From Drosophila miranda (lineage: Eukaryota > Arthropoda > Insecta > Diptera > Drosophilidae), in NCBI RefSeq assembly GCF_003369915.1, contig NC_046676.1:15668001-15732000 (forward strand): a DNA stretch of 64,000 nt, written 5' to 3'. The position numbers were made by a program, and so were the translations under genes. The notes beneath the pieces were generated by a model. It saw only the letters and a list, made by a program, of their open reading frames with translations. It was not told the DNA's origin and made no database searches. Shown here piece after piece: positions 33,721 to 45,254 of the stretch. How positions within the stretch are numbered: the stretch's first letter is position 1; each line of letters begins with the position of its first letter.

Positions 33721-35795
33721 CGAAAAGTGTTATAAATCATGTTTTTTTGATTCTAAGCATTGTTCAATTTACATTTACGTAATTTAACATTGTAAAGGTA
33801 TTTCATCAAGCGATGGGGCAACAAATGAAGAGGAAGTATATCGAAATGTCATTTTTCTTTTTCTAAAAGCCATTTGGCAAAAGTAAATTATTTTCCCACT
33901 TGTGCGTTCTCGCAGTGTAAAAAAGTGGCCTGTACTTGGGGACAGCCTGCAGTGTGCGTCGCGTTTCTCCTGTTCCCGCCATATTGGTGCACAGCCAGTA
34001 ATGATGTTAATAATGTCATCTTTCACGTGCAATAATCAAAATAATAATAATTATGACTCGTCGCGCGTCGGCAAAGTGAAATCCACTCGAAGTGGCCCTC
34101 TCCTGCCCCGCGACCCTCCGCTCCCCTTTGAGGCCAGAGCTCCTGCACGCACGGGGCACTCTCCAATCCATATCCATATCCAGAGTCTCCTTTTTGCATG
34201 CCGCCGTTGCAGCCCGGTTCCAAGGGTGACGTCGTCGTCAGTTGGCGCAAATATACAAAAGTGACAATTTGATTTATCACTGCACTTTGCCTTTGCTGTG
34301 CACCGTCGTCCGTGGCCATGCGAGCCGGTTCCACCTTATCCCCTGCTCCCCTCGTGTCCGAAAATTGTTCGTGAAATTATGGATGCGATGGTTGGTAGCC
34401 ACATTTTAGACCTGGGACTTCCTGAGTGGGGGGCGGCTATATCACAGTCGCAAACTGTTTTTCGAACTAATTGTCTGGGAATCTAGCATTCTATGCACAT
34501 GTGCGAGAGCTCTTCCGATTAGGGGCACTGGGAAAAGTCCTCAAAATGAACGATTATGGCGGTCGATACCGCCGTTTAGCAAAAGTTGTGTTTTTGGCTA
34601 CTTCGTGGTCACGTACACCAAAGTGCAGTCCTGTAAATAATCGCCCCGCGGCACAATGTGAATGGTCAATAGGGAAGGGATTAAAAAATGAAATACGAAA
34701 AAGAGACAAAAACAGTCTAGTGGATGAGTGAGTGTGCTGAAAAGCGAGGCAATCACAGACAGAGAGAGAGAGAGTAAAGAATGCATAACATAGCGAAAAA
34801 AATGGACAAGAGAAACAGAAACGGATACACTCCGAATCGGAATATGCATATTCATAGTTTATTCCAGTTTATGGTGATCTCAAGGTAATTGACAAATGTT
34901 TCTGGCTTTTGTAAACACTTTCCTCTGCCTATCCTTGACCGATCGTGGAGTACATTTATTTATAGGTTCCTAATGCTGGCGCAGTAAAATTTAGTGAACC
35001 ACAAGCTAAATGGTAAATTTACTGATTCCTATTTGCATATTGTACCATATCGAAATGCAGTCGCGTCCGGTTGAGGACCCGCCCAGTTCCAGAATAAACA
35101 TAGGCCGTTTATTTGGTAGGCGTTGCGCCAAAAATAAAGACACATTCGTAAGCACAACACACACAGAAACAGCAACGGCAACGACAACATTACCAATTAA
35201 GTTGTAATAAATTGAAGCGGAGTTTGCGTGGGCTGGCTCTTGGGTCTGGGGGCGGCCAGCTGAATGTTAATGTTAATGGTTTCAGCTTCAATTAAAAGCA
35301 CATAAAGAACTGTTTCCAGAGACGGTTGACAAAGTATGAACTTCCATTGTATTGAACTGTGTGTTTGTCTGGCTTATTTCGGGGTCCGGGTCCCTGGTGG
35401 AATCTGGCATCGACGACCGATCGGAGCACATCCCCTGCTGTTGCGGTTATCAACGGCCATCAAAACAATTGCCACCATCGGGTGGCGGATGCGACAATGA
35501 TCGGGTACGGTGCAGAGGGAGAGGATGACAATGTGGCTTGGCTGGTGGTGGCGGTGGTGCTGGTGCTGGTGCTGGATTCGTTAGCTTCGCATTCGATTGT
35601 CTGACAAGTTGGCGGCGGGCTAACTAAACTAAAACTCCAAAGCCGAAACGTATTCAAGTTCAATTGCGCCAACAGCCAACAGGTAAGGCGGCCAGAGACG
35701 ACACTGTGCTGCACAGTGGTGTTAAATGGAGATTATTAGACGAATTTGTGGTAGTAGAAGCAGTAGTAGGAGTATTTCTGATGTCTGATGTCACT

Positions 35796-35815
35796 GTGCG
35801 GTGCGGTGCGGTGCG
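35796..35815. repeat. GTGCG pentanucleotide, 4 copies
   Basis: Four perfect GTGCG units. Confidence 0.95.
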
Positions 35816-37472
35816 GCCTGTGGGCAGACCAGATTGAACTCCAGCTCTCGGCAGCTCGAATCTCTGGCAGCAGCAGCAGAAATTCGATTTCCTTCGAAAA
35901 CCGCTAGAGACTGCTCCAGCCGCCTGCTTCTGCTTAGCATTTGCCTGCCTGGGTGCAGGCTGAGGCTCTCGCTGGATTACTGGATGGCTGGCGGGAGGGC
36001 TGGCAAAGACACAGATTGGTATTTATATGCAAGTTCATGGCTTGGCCGAAGCGCGCACACACATCATCATCGATTATAATCGAAATGGGATTGTAAATCA
36101 AATCGCATTGAATGGTAGTGACTTTAAAATGGGCTTCATTATCGCCGGTACCCCAGCCAGCCAGTCAGCCAGCGGACACGTCCTGGCTGTGGCCGTGGCT
36201 GTGGCTGTGAAGTCGACTTTGTCGCTCCAGCAGCTATTGTCGGCGTTTCGCGTTCGCGGTGGCAACAACCGCCGGTCTCCGTCTCCGTCTGCGTCTGCGT
36301 CGCAGTCTTCGCTGCTGCTGCTGCTGAAGTGACATTCAATGCCATAATTTATGAGTTTATCTTTTTCGCGCCGCCAAATCGTACGCTAAATGCTGTCTGC
36401 CCCGGCCCGGACCTGGACCATATTGTCTGGGCCGGCATAGCCCGGGCATATGCAAACAAACGGCAAACAAACGAAACGTGCGCATATTTTATGGCACTGC
36501 GAATTGTACAGCTTGAATATATCTGCTGCCTCCACTCTGTGCCTCAGCGCGCTCCTCTTTCTCGTCGCAGTCGTCGTCGTCGGAGCAGTCGGAGCCGCCA
36601 CCGCCATCGCCGCTGTCGTTGTCGATCGTTTAATGTCGAGCAATTAAAATTGGAGTTTTCTCGTGGAGCTGAGTGGAGTGGAGCGGAGTGGCGTATGTGT
36701 TCGAGCATACCCTTGGTATTTGGTATGTGTTGCATTTTATGAGTTATGGGCCTCGTTGTCGGCGGCCCTGCATCGCTTTTTGTGCTGTCAATTTGGTCGG
36801 CAGCCATTAGATACCTACAGCCAATGCTCGGAGTGTTGGCTTTGGCATCAATAAAAGCTAACGAAAATATTCGTATGAAGAACCCCGTTTGGGGTTACAT
36901 TTTCAATGGCTCTTTCGATAAATATGGTAATTGGCGAATATTTTCAGTATCGAAGCATCTCGATACCATTTTTACAAAATTTTACATAGTGTGTCTGTGG
37001 AAATGGATATATAAATCGCGAAAATATGAATAATATACGTAGGTATTTATGATCCACATCCAAGTACTGAGAATAAGAAAATAATTATTTTCGTTTATTA
37101 AGTGTTGTTATATGTATTATTACATTTCGAATTATGCATTGAACTATCTTCTATCTTTGCCTTCAGTACTCAGAAGTTTGCTCTAAATTCTATCCAATTA
37201 GTGCAACCTTTGGCCTATCATACTCGGCATTGGAAAACATTCCATAATCCATAATTCCATCATTTAGAGCACACAAAGCTCAGAGCCCACTCTAAAATCA
37301 CATTTCCTCTGAGAGCGAGCGCCTCTCCCCACATTCCTGCCAAACGCTGAGAGTGCACTCCAATCTTGGAGCAGCACCATTTGGCCATAGCAGCCATAGC
37401 AATCCGCTCAAGTGGAGAGGTAACTAACTAACCTGATGCCTACTTCTTTTCAATTTCAACGCACTCTTCTGG

Positions 37473-37495
37473 GGCACGGCACGGCACGGCACGGC
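37473..37495. repeat. GGCAC pentanucleotide array
   Basis: About four GGCAC units followed by GGCAAGG. It is of the same class as the GTGCG and CCTGG arrays elsewhere in the window. Confidence 0.9.
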
Positions 37496-37853
37496 AAGGC
37501 AATGGGGAAGTGGCATGTAATCACAGCTCCTAATTCTGAACCGTTTTTCATGGCCGAAATGCGAACCGGTTGGCCAAGTTTAACTAATACATCATTATGC
37601 TGGCATGTTGCTGTTGCTGTTGTTGCTGTTGCATGTTGCCGTTTCTGTTGCTGGTGTTGCAGCGCTTCGTCGTACTTCTCGTAATAATCAATTACGCGTC
37701 AGGCACGATCTGTGCAAAAAAAAGAAAAGAGCGCGCGATCTTCGCATGCCATGCCGCTCAATCATCGTCATCATCATTATCAGCATCCCCACCATCATGA
37801 CGATGATGATGATGATCGTGGAGCTTGAAGCTCTCCCAGCTTCAGCTATTTCC

Positions 37854-38100
37854 ATACCCTTTCAAAAGGGTATCACGATTCTACGATCTCGGACTAGTAA
37901 AAGTTGGAGCCGCCCCCAGTGTCGGAACAGAGGAAGAGTATCAAGGGATTCGGCCCCAGGAGCTGGCCTTCCTTTGGTGGTTCCACGGCTTTTCGGCGTG
38001 CAACTCATGCACCAATAATAAATTACGAAACAAAACTCTAAGAACAGGTTCAATTACATTTAACAAGAGCGTCGGACGGATGGACGGATGGACGGACGGC
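37854..38100. mobile_element. Possible DINE-1/mini-me-like repeat remnant
   Basis: The left side has a perfect-arm hairpin ATACCCTTTCAAAAGGGTAT (37854-37873). The right side has a GGAC/GGAT tetranucleotide run (38074-38100), the complement of the GTCY microsatellite known from mini-me/DINE-1 elements of Drosophila. The roughly 200 bp between the two contains no coding sequence. The internal core of such elements could not be confirmed by eye, so the call is tentative. Confidence 0.3.
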
Positions 38101-38304
38101 CAAAACAGCTGATTTGTGGTTAGCAATGGAGGGGCCATCGACTGGGCTGGGGAGAGGCAGACGCTAGGCGGCTGATGGCAAATTAAATAGATTTACGCTG
38201 GTAAAGTGTTGCTGATTGGGATAATCAACGCGCTTGCAGAAACTGTTGTTGCTGCAGCACAGCCTGATGTTGCAGCCTGCTGTCAAGGCATTATTACCGG
38301 GTGC

Positions 38305-38310
<6 letters not shown>

Positions 38311-38335
<25 letters not shown>
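38311..38335. repeat. CTG trinucleotide run, about 8 copies
   Basis: A perfect TGC/CTG run. The overlapping frame encodes alanines only because of the repeat. Confidence 0.95.
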
Positions 38336-40459
38336 CTTGTTGCGCTTAATGTTGCCGCCCGACAACTAGTAGCTCTCGCTTGGCTCTACCGTACATCCAA
38401 TTTTCGAATACGAATTTGCATGGCGGCACACATTGACACACTTAACGTGTTGCCAAGTAGCCTTTGTTGTTGGTGTTGCACTTCCGGTGGCGTTGAGGTA
38501 CGCGTCCTGTGTTAATAAAATTGCTGACGCTGCAGCAGCAGCAACAACATGTTGCCCCGTACGTCTGTGCCTCAGCAGCTCATCCTGTTGATATCACCCG
38601 CAGCGTAAATCTTCTGGATTAATCCAATTTAACACTTTATGCTGCACTGCGCTTTGGCCATGCTGCAGCAGAAGCTATGAAGGCGGCAGCCACGGCGGCC
38701 CTGGCAGCGATATGTTGTGCCCATGTCTGGTTACACTGAGGAAAACTACTTGGTGCAAAATATCAATCGGTTCTGGTATTGCACTGTTTTCTGTCTCGCA
38801 ATGTACTCCAAAAAAGTTCCCATTAATTTCCTCGTTTTCTTTCAGTGCATTGAGGGGGGTTAACTTTTCCACGGGAATCTCTTTGTGACTCTGTTAGCCG
38901 GCAACCTTTGGACCCACTCACACACACACACATCGCCCGCAGCCCCTGAGTGTCCTCGCCTTTATTTTAAGCCATGCTTTGCCACCCGCCACCACCCCTA
39001 GAGAGCGAAGCCCTACGCCCTCTACCACCCTGCGCCCCCGGTACAACGAAGTCTGCCTTTTTTCGTACTTTTTGAGAGGGCACAAAATGTAATACTCTTG
39101 TGGTCACATGTGCTGCAAGCTCTCCTCTATTTTTTTTTTTAACAGCGTGCCCATACCCCTTTTCCCATCACTCTGCTGCGGGGGGAGCTTCTTTTTAATT
39201 TTGTTTTTTTTTTGTTTTGTTTCGTATTCCGTGGCAGAGCGCGAATTTAATTAAAATATGCAAATCGCTATGTGGCATTTTGATCAAGTGTTGAGTGTGC
39301 TCTCTCTGGCGCAGTCACAGTGGGATTCCAAGGGAGTTCCTTTGGCTTCCCCTCCCTGCATTCTTCCGCACTTGCCTGCGCTTCCGCCAGGTAATCCAGT
39401 ACCGGAGCTTAAGCCACAGAGAAACGGAGTGAGGTGAGTGGTTCCTGGTCTGTCTGTGGCACTATTTTCCTTCTTTTATTCTTTTTTGGGAACTCTTTTG
39501 ACTTTTTCTCGATAAAAGCAAGAGATAAGAACAGAAGTTGAGTTGAGATTTCACTGAGCGAACGAACAGCAGCCCCTCGGGTGCCAGTGTAAATTAAATT
39601 TATTGCACATTTTATTCTCTTTGATGTTCGTTTGTTAACCAAATTGTATGCCGCCCCCATGCCCCCCCTGCTCATTAGGAGTGGGATTAGCCAAGGGATT
39701 AACCAAAACAGAGGAAGGAGGGAAACATTGTGATATGGCGTAACTGTTGCACTTCTTCACTTGCTGTTGCTTCTTGGCCTTCTTCCTCTTGGCTTCTTCT
39801 GTTGATGCCTTCATTTGCATTTCCATCGAAAGAGAGGGAGAGAGAAAGGCTGGCTGCAATAAAGCCATCTGGTTGCCTAGCCATGGGTAGGTGCTCTCTC
39901 TCTCTCTTTGCAGTTTCCCCCAAAATGACCCTTCCCGGCATTCCCTGCTGGCCCTCTGCTCTTGGCCTTGCTGCTGCTCATTGTCTCTATTTGCCGATCA
40001 TTGTGCTCTTTGTGCACTTTTAATTTGGTCTAATTAAGCCAGCGAGAATGTGTACGTGGATTAAAATCTGGCTAAAAATAAAGGAACAAAAATTATTTAG
40101 TTCTCTGCACATTTAGATGCAGCGACAAAGCGGAAAAATTTGCATTTCCACAACAAAGTAAACTCTGAGACCAGAGCAGATTGCAGGAAAATTAAGAAAA
40201 CCAAATACAGGAGGGGGAAAGGGCTAACAGAAGAGCAACTCGTAGATACAATGTGCCATGAGAGAGGAGGGGCTATTCTCTTATTAGAGAGCAGAGCCAA
40301 TGCCAATCCCATTTGCCATCATTGGATTCACATTGTCTTTCAATATCCAGCCAAATGTTTATATTATATCCGTTCCATCTACACTTCATCATACTCCAAA
40401 GCCTTCCGACAACACCTGTGCGGGGGGTCCTAGCCTCGAGGCACCAAAGAACCTGGAGG

Positions 40460-40470
40460 CCCCCCCCCCC
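40460..40470. repeat. Homopolymer C run (11)
   Basis: Eleven consecutive C bases. The exact count may be affected by sequencing or assembly error. Confidence 0.85.
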
Positions 40471-42727
40471 GCACTTATTGTGACAATGTGAGCCAAACTG
40501 TAGACGGGCGAAATTTCCGTTTTGCAAAACACTCTGCCACTGCAAAGTGGCAGCCAGCAGATGTCTGCCCCAAAGAATACGGAAGTGGCAGGAGCTGGTG
40601 GGGAGCTACGAAACTAGAGCCAAACAAATGCCATCAAATGGAGCCAAGAAGACGGTGGCGGAGGCAGCGGCGGGGTAACGTTTGAATTTTCATTTTCTTG
40701 GTATGTGTTTTCCCTGGAATGTTTGCAGCGGGTAAATGCTACCAGGATATTTTGCATTGGTAATTTGGCGTCATTTTCAGATAGTTTGCCACATGCTACT
40801 GCCGCTGCCACTGCCACTGTGTGGTGTGTGGTGTATCGCCTGACCCACTTCCACCTTCCACCTAGCGGACACCACACCCCCTCTCTATCTCTGTCACTGT
40901 CACTGCCACTGGCTGCCACCCCCCCTCAATTTGAAGCAACAAAGCTTCGGCTTAGACTGAAAAAAGACACACACACAAAACAGAAATGTCCTTGCAACTT
41001 AAGCCAGAGACCGTCCGCAACACGGACATTCGTAGTACCACCGGGTGTTCCTAAGATTTCCTTACTGCCGCCCGCATTTGCCCACGAGTATCGGCCGAGC
41101 CGCACAAGATGTGTGGCAAATCTCTGAGGAATGTTGCTCCGAAAGCTTCTAATCAATTTTTGAACTGCCTGAATTTCCAACTCAAGTTTTCCATTTTTCC
41201 CTGACCCGATTCTGGTTTTGTTTTCGCTTTTTCCCCTCTCCCTCTGTCTCCATACCGTTTGCCCTTGTATTTGCACTTCATTTTCCTTTTGCTGTGGTTT
41301 ACTATTCGAAAAATTCGAGCACTTATCGTCGGGACGGGGACAGGGGCAGGGTCCATTGTCAGGTGCAGAAACGAATGTGTGCTGTCTTTGTAACTTTGGT
41401 AGTTGTCATGTAGGAAATGTCCAACAAGCCCACTTTTATTTACCTTTGCATTTGACTCTCTTTGCCTCTTGGCCTCCTGTTTTGTGTCCTTTCTCCTGCA
41501 TCATCTCGGTTGAATTGCCACTGAGCCAACGCCCCCGATGTGGCCCAACGCACTTTATATAATCGAAAATTCCTTTAATTGAATGCAGCTCTCGGTCTCT
41601 GTCTCGGTCGCTGTCTCCTTTTCTATCGTCCTCGTCCTCGACCATGTCCAAATATTTGAGCTTCAATTTAAATTCCGTGTAACTGATTTTTATTTCGTCA
41701 GAATGGACATTGAGCTTTAGATGGACAGGAGTCCCGTGTGATTGTGTGTGGTCAGTGTTTCAGATACCATTTCGTGCCACATACAACTATTGTTGATTTC
41801 GGCTTCGTTTTCGACTTCATTTATCTTGGGACTTTATTCAGTTTAGAGGACTAGGCCAATTAATGTGCCCAAAAAGAACAGAGAACGAGGGCGGAGGGAT
41901 ACAATTATCCTTTAGAAATATCTGTAATATTCCACAAGAAAATGCACACTGCGGTAGAAATTTGAACCTTCTTTAATTTATTTCAATAAATAAATATGTA
42001 TTTTATAAAATATTTATCTGGCTTAAATATTTCTAGTGATAGAAAGGCAAGCAAAAAAATAGGCCAGACTTTGGGAAAGCCTCCAGAGAAATGCATTCTG
42101 TTTAATAAACAAGGATGTTTGGATTTTGTTCTCCTTTATTTGGACTCGTATAGTACTACTTTTTTGTATATATTTTAGATTTTTCAATTATCATTTCTGT
42201 CGAAAAGAGAAAAATGCCAGTGCAAATTCTATAAATTACGTAAATCAACAATTTATTATGAATAAATCAGAGTGCGGCAGACTCTGAATATTGAATGGTG
42301 ATTGCATGTGTGGCATTCAATAATATATACACCCTAATCCCAAGATAAACCAAGACCCCACCCACACACAAATCGTACGGGCCAAGGTTGGCCTTCAAAA
42401 TCAAAATGTTCGATTGCACCCAAAATCGCAACAAAATCAAATACAATGGAACGAAATGTTGTTGAAAGTTGCAACAAAAGTCTGTCAGATATAATTTTAG
42501 GTCAATTGGAGCAAATTTATAGACAGTGTTTGCACCGCACCAGGAGGACAAACTGCAATTAACCAGAAGGCCAGATGTACGTCGGATTGAACTGCGCTGA
42601 TAAGCCACAAACATATAGTAATTAATTAAGGCCAAATCAAAGGCCACCCCTGAGGCATTTAATTTATGAAACGGTTCCAACTGTGAGATGGTTGGGAAAA
42701 TTGTAGAATTAATTGCGGTGGAAATGT

Positions 42728-42765
42728 TGTCTGTCTGTCTGTCTCTCTGTCTGTTTGTCTTTCTG
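42728..42765. repeat. GTCT-type tetranucleotide repeat
   Basis: A run of TGTC/TCTG units with interruptions. It belongs to the GTCY class associated with mini-me elements in flies, but I see no element core next to it. Confidence 0.85.
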
Positions 42766-43196
42766 TTGGGAGGAGGCTGAAATTTAGAAGCTGGAAAAGC
42801 GGAAAATCAATTTGCGGCTAAACAAACATGCATCAATGTCGCTCTCGTCCATTCGGTTGGTTCTGGCAGCCCAGCCTGACAGCCGCCTGCCTGGCCTGGC
42901 CGGGCCGGGCCGGGCCGACTGGAATGCTCCGACTGCTCATTTCTGGTGGTAAGATAAGAACGCTGTAGATTTCTGCCAGAGATCTTTTCGGGCAAGAACA
43001 AGCTACAACGGCTACAAGCGCCAATTAGAAAGAGCTGGAAAAATATTTCACTCATTTTCGTTTGTCAAAGCAAAAGACTGGTTCTTGGGTTCTTGGGTTC
43101 CTATGTTTCTCTGTTTCTCCGTTTCTCTGATTACAGTCAACAGCCCAGCGTTCGCTAGCGACATTGAGAATGAGAAGATGTCTCTTCGCTGTTCGG

Positions 43197-43198
<2 letters not shown>

Positions 43199-43226
<28 letters not shown>
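43199..43226. repeat. GT dinucleotide run, 14 copies
   Basis: A perfect GT microsatellite. Confidence 0.97.
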
Positions 43227-43231
<5 letters not shown>

Positions 43232-43390
43232 TTGCACAACAAGATCATAGATAATAATATTAAATTGGTTAAATGCCGTCTTGGATTACCCAAACCCAGA
43301 GACATGTCCAGAATGCGACTCCGACTCTGATTCCGGGACAAGCGACGACCACCCTGAGGGAGAGAAAGACAGAACCGAGGAGGCAACAGG

Positions 43391-43412
43391 AGAGAGAGAG
43401 AGAGAGAGAGAG
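43391..43412. repeat. AG dinucleotide run, 11 copies
   Basis: A perfect AG run. GAGAG is the core site of the GAGA factor (Trl), so it may bind that protein, but dinucleotide repeats are also common neutral sequence. Confidence 0.95.
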
Positions 43413-44845
43413 CGAGTTCTCTGATCTGATCTGAACTGCATTTTTTTTTGGTATTGATATTATATTTTTATGGGGAAATCAAGATGATTTTTCAGGTAAT
43501 TAATACTTAAAAGTTCAAGATGTTTTGTCGGCTCGTTTTCCGACTGCGATAAGTAATCGAAGTCGTTGCTCGGTTCTGACATTATTGAATTACCTGACGA
43601 CATTTGATTAATTTGCATACGACAACCAATTCGTGATCTAAATTATTTCTAGCTCTGCTGCTGCCTCCAGGGAAACGGTGGGATCCCAGAGAGAAACAGA
43701 GAGCCAGAGGGAGAGGGGGATCTGTTCTGTACGTTCTGGTCCTGCCTTTTATGGCGAATTGTAAAATGTTAAATGCTTTGGGTTTGGGAATCGGGATCTG
43801 TGTGGCGTGATTGAAGGAAAAGGGCATGTTTACGGCCTACCCCCGCCTCCCCCGCGCGACGTTGACAAGGCGCCCGCCTAATGAGCTACCATAATTCAAT
43901 GCCTCAAAAAAACGACCCAAATTTGAATGCTGGATGGAGGCTGCTCCTACTGCTGCAAGTAGCTGGAGAAATTTGTGAGCCAGAAACAATGGCATCGCGA
44001 TTTTATTGTTTTATTTGATTGTCCGAGATCATGAACTTGCTCGCCCGGCGATCCAGCCCCAACAGAGCCTTTGTCTCGCCATCATTTTGGTAGCACAAAT
44101 CAATACAATAAATACGATTTTCAATGGTCATAATCATGTGCAGCAACAATAACTGCAACATTTGTGACAAAACCAAAAAAAAGTAAAGAAAATAAAAGAA
44201 AAGAGTTTTCCTTTTGGTGGCGTACTCTGGGGCTAACGGTTTCAAGCCTGGTAGGTGGTGCAGTGCAAAAAAAAAAACTGATTCTATTTCACAATTGATT
44301 TTTAAGTGGAGGAGAGAACAAAGGGGATATTTGATTCCTGACAAACTTCATCCTGTAGTGGCTTAGAAATATATTGAGACCTTTGTAGAGGAAAGAAGAC
44401 TAATTTTTCTTCGATAATGGGATTTTACTAGGCGGATTTTTCCCTTGCAGAAAAGTACAGAAAATGTTTTCTCTTTCCCTCAACTCGGCAATTTTCCACC
44501 TACTATCAATGGTTTGTGCACAACTTTATTTAAAGTGTATTTTCTGGTTTAAATTCAAAGGTAACTATTGCAGATAGCAAAACAGCAAAAGCCAAAGCGG
44601 CAACAGGGACAATTTTGCTGCTTTTGTTGTTCGATTTTCTTGGCTTTGTTTCAACTGGAAGCAAAACGTAAAAAAAACAGACAGTCAGAGGCAGAGACAG
44701 AGGCAGAGTCCGGGCAATACCTAATTTCATGTCATTAGTTTGTGTGATAACTGTTACCATTGAAAACGAGCCAAAACGGAGAAGCTATAGAGCCATAGAG
44801 CAGTCGATGTCTCGCTGTCTCTAAGGAGGAGCTGAGACAGCCTGC

Positions 44846-44879
44846 TCCACCTCCACCTCCGCCTCCACCTCCGCCTCCG
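44846..44879. repeat. CCTCCA/CCTCCG hexanucleotide repeat
   Basis: About five or six pyrimidine-rich units alternating CCTCCA and CCTCCG, producing a poly-Gly frame on the minus strand that I do not regard as coding. Confidence 0.9.
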
Positions 44880-45230
44880 AAAGATGCAGCCTGGGATGGG
44901 AGGCAGACAGACAGACAGAGAGCTATTGAAATCATTTAAACCATTTAGACCATTTAAGCTATTTACAATTTGCCATCATCACGACATTTTCGGCTGCTGC
45001 CGCTAGCATTCGGCGTTAACGTTAACGTTTTGTCGATGGCGATGGCGTTGGCTCTAACGGGTATCCAGCCCCAGAAGAGACCTGGCCAAAATCAGAGCAA
45101 TTCAATTGAAAACATTTGTAAAATGTCTCGCTGCTTTGGGCCCCCACAGCCTCAGAGTCGGCCAGGTCTGGGTCTGGGTCTCTCCGTGTCTCCGTCTGGC
45201 TCTGGGGCTCCCTATATGAGAGCCAACCAC

Positions 45231-45254
45231 GACGACGACGACGACGACGACGAC
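45231..45254. repeat. GAC trinucleotide run, 8 copies
   Basis: A perfect GAC run; one frame reads as poly-Asp. The flanking sequence is not recognisably coding. Confidence 0.95.

Larger units (their letters stand above)
33721..37853. other. Non-coding region, no supported gene
   Basis: No protein-coding region is supported. GA dinucleotides (34757-34775), GTGCG (35796-35815) and GGCAC (37473-37495) repeats are present. Several stretches near 36540-36640 are C/G-rich trinucleotide-like sequence that produces Arg/Ser/Ala-rich artefact frames on both strands. Confidence 0.45.

Noticed and set aside
36386..36807. Overlapping Arg/Ser- and Ala-rich frames on both strands
   Set aside because: All derive from the same CGT/CCG-type trinucleotide sequence; open frames on every strand indicate composition, not coding.
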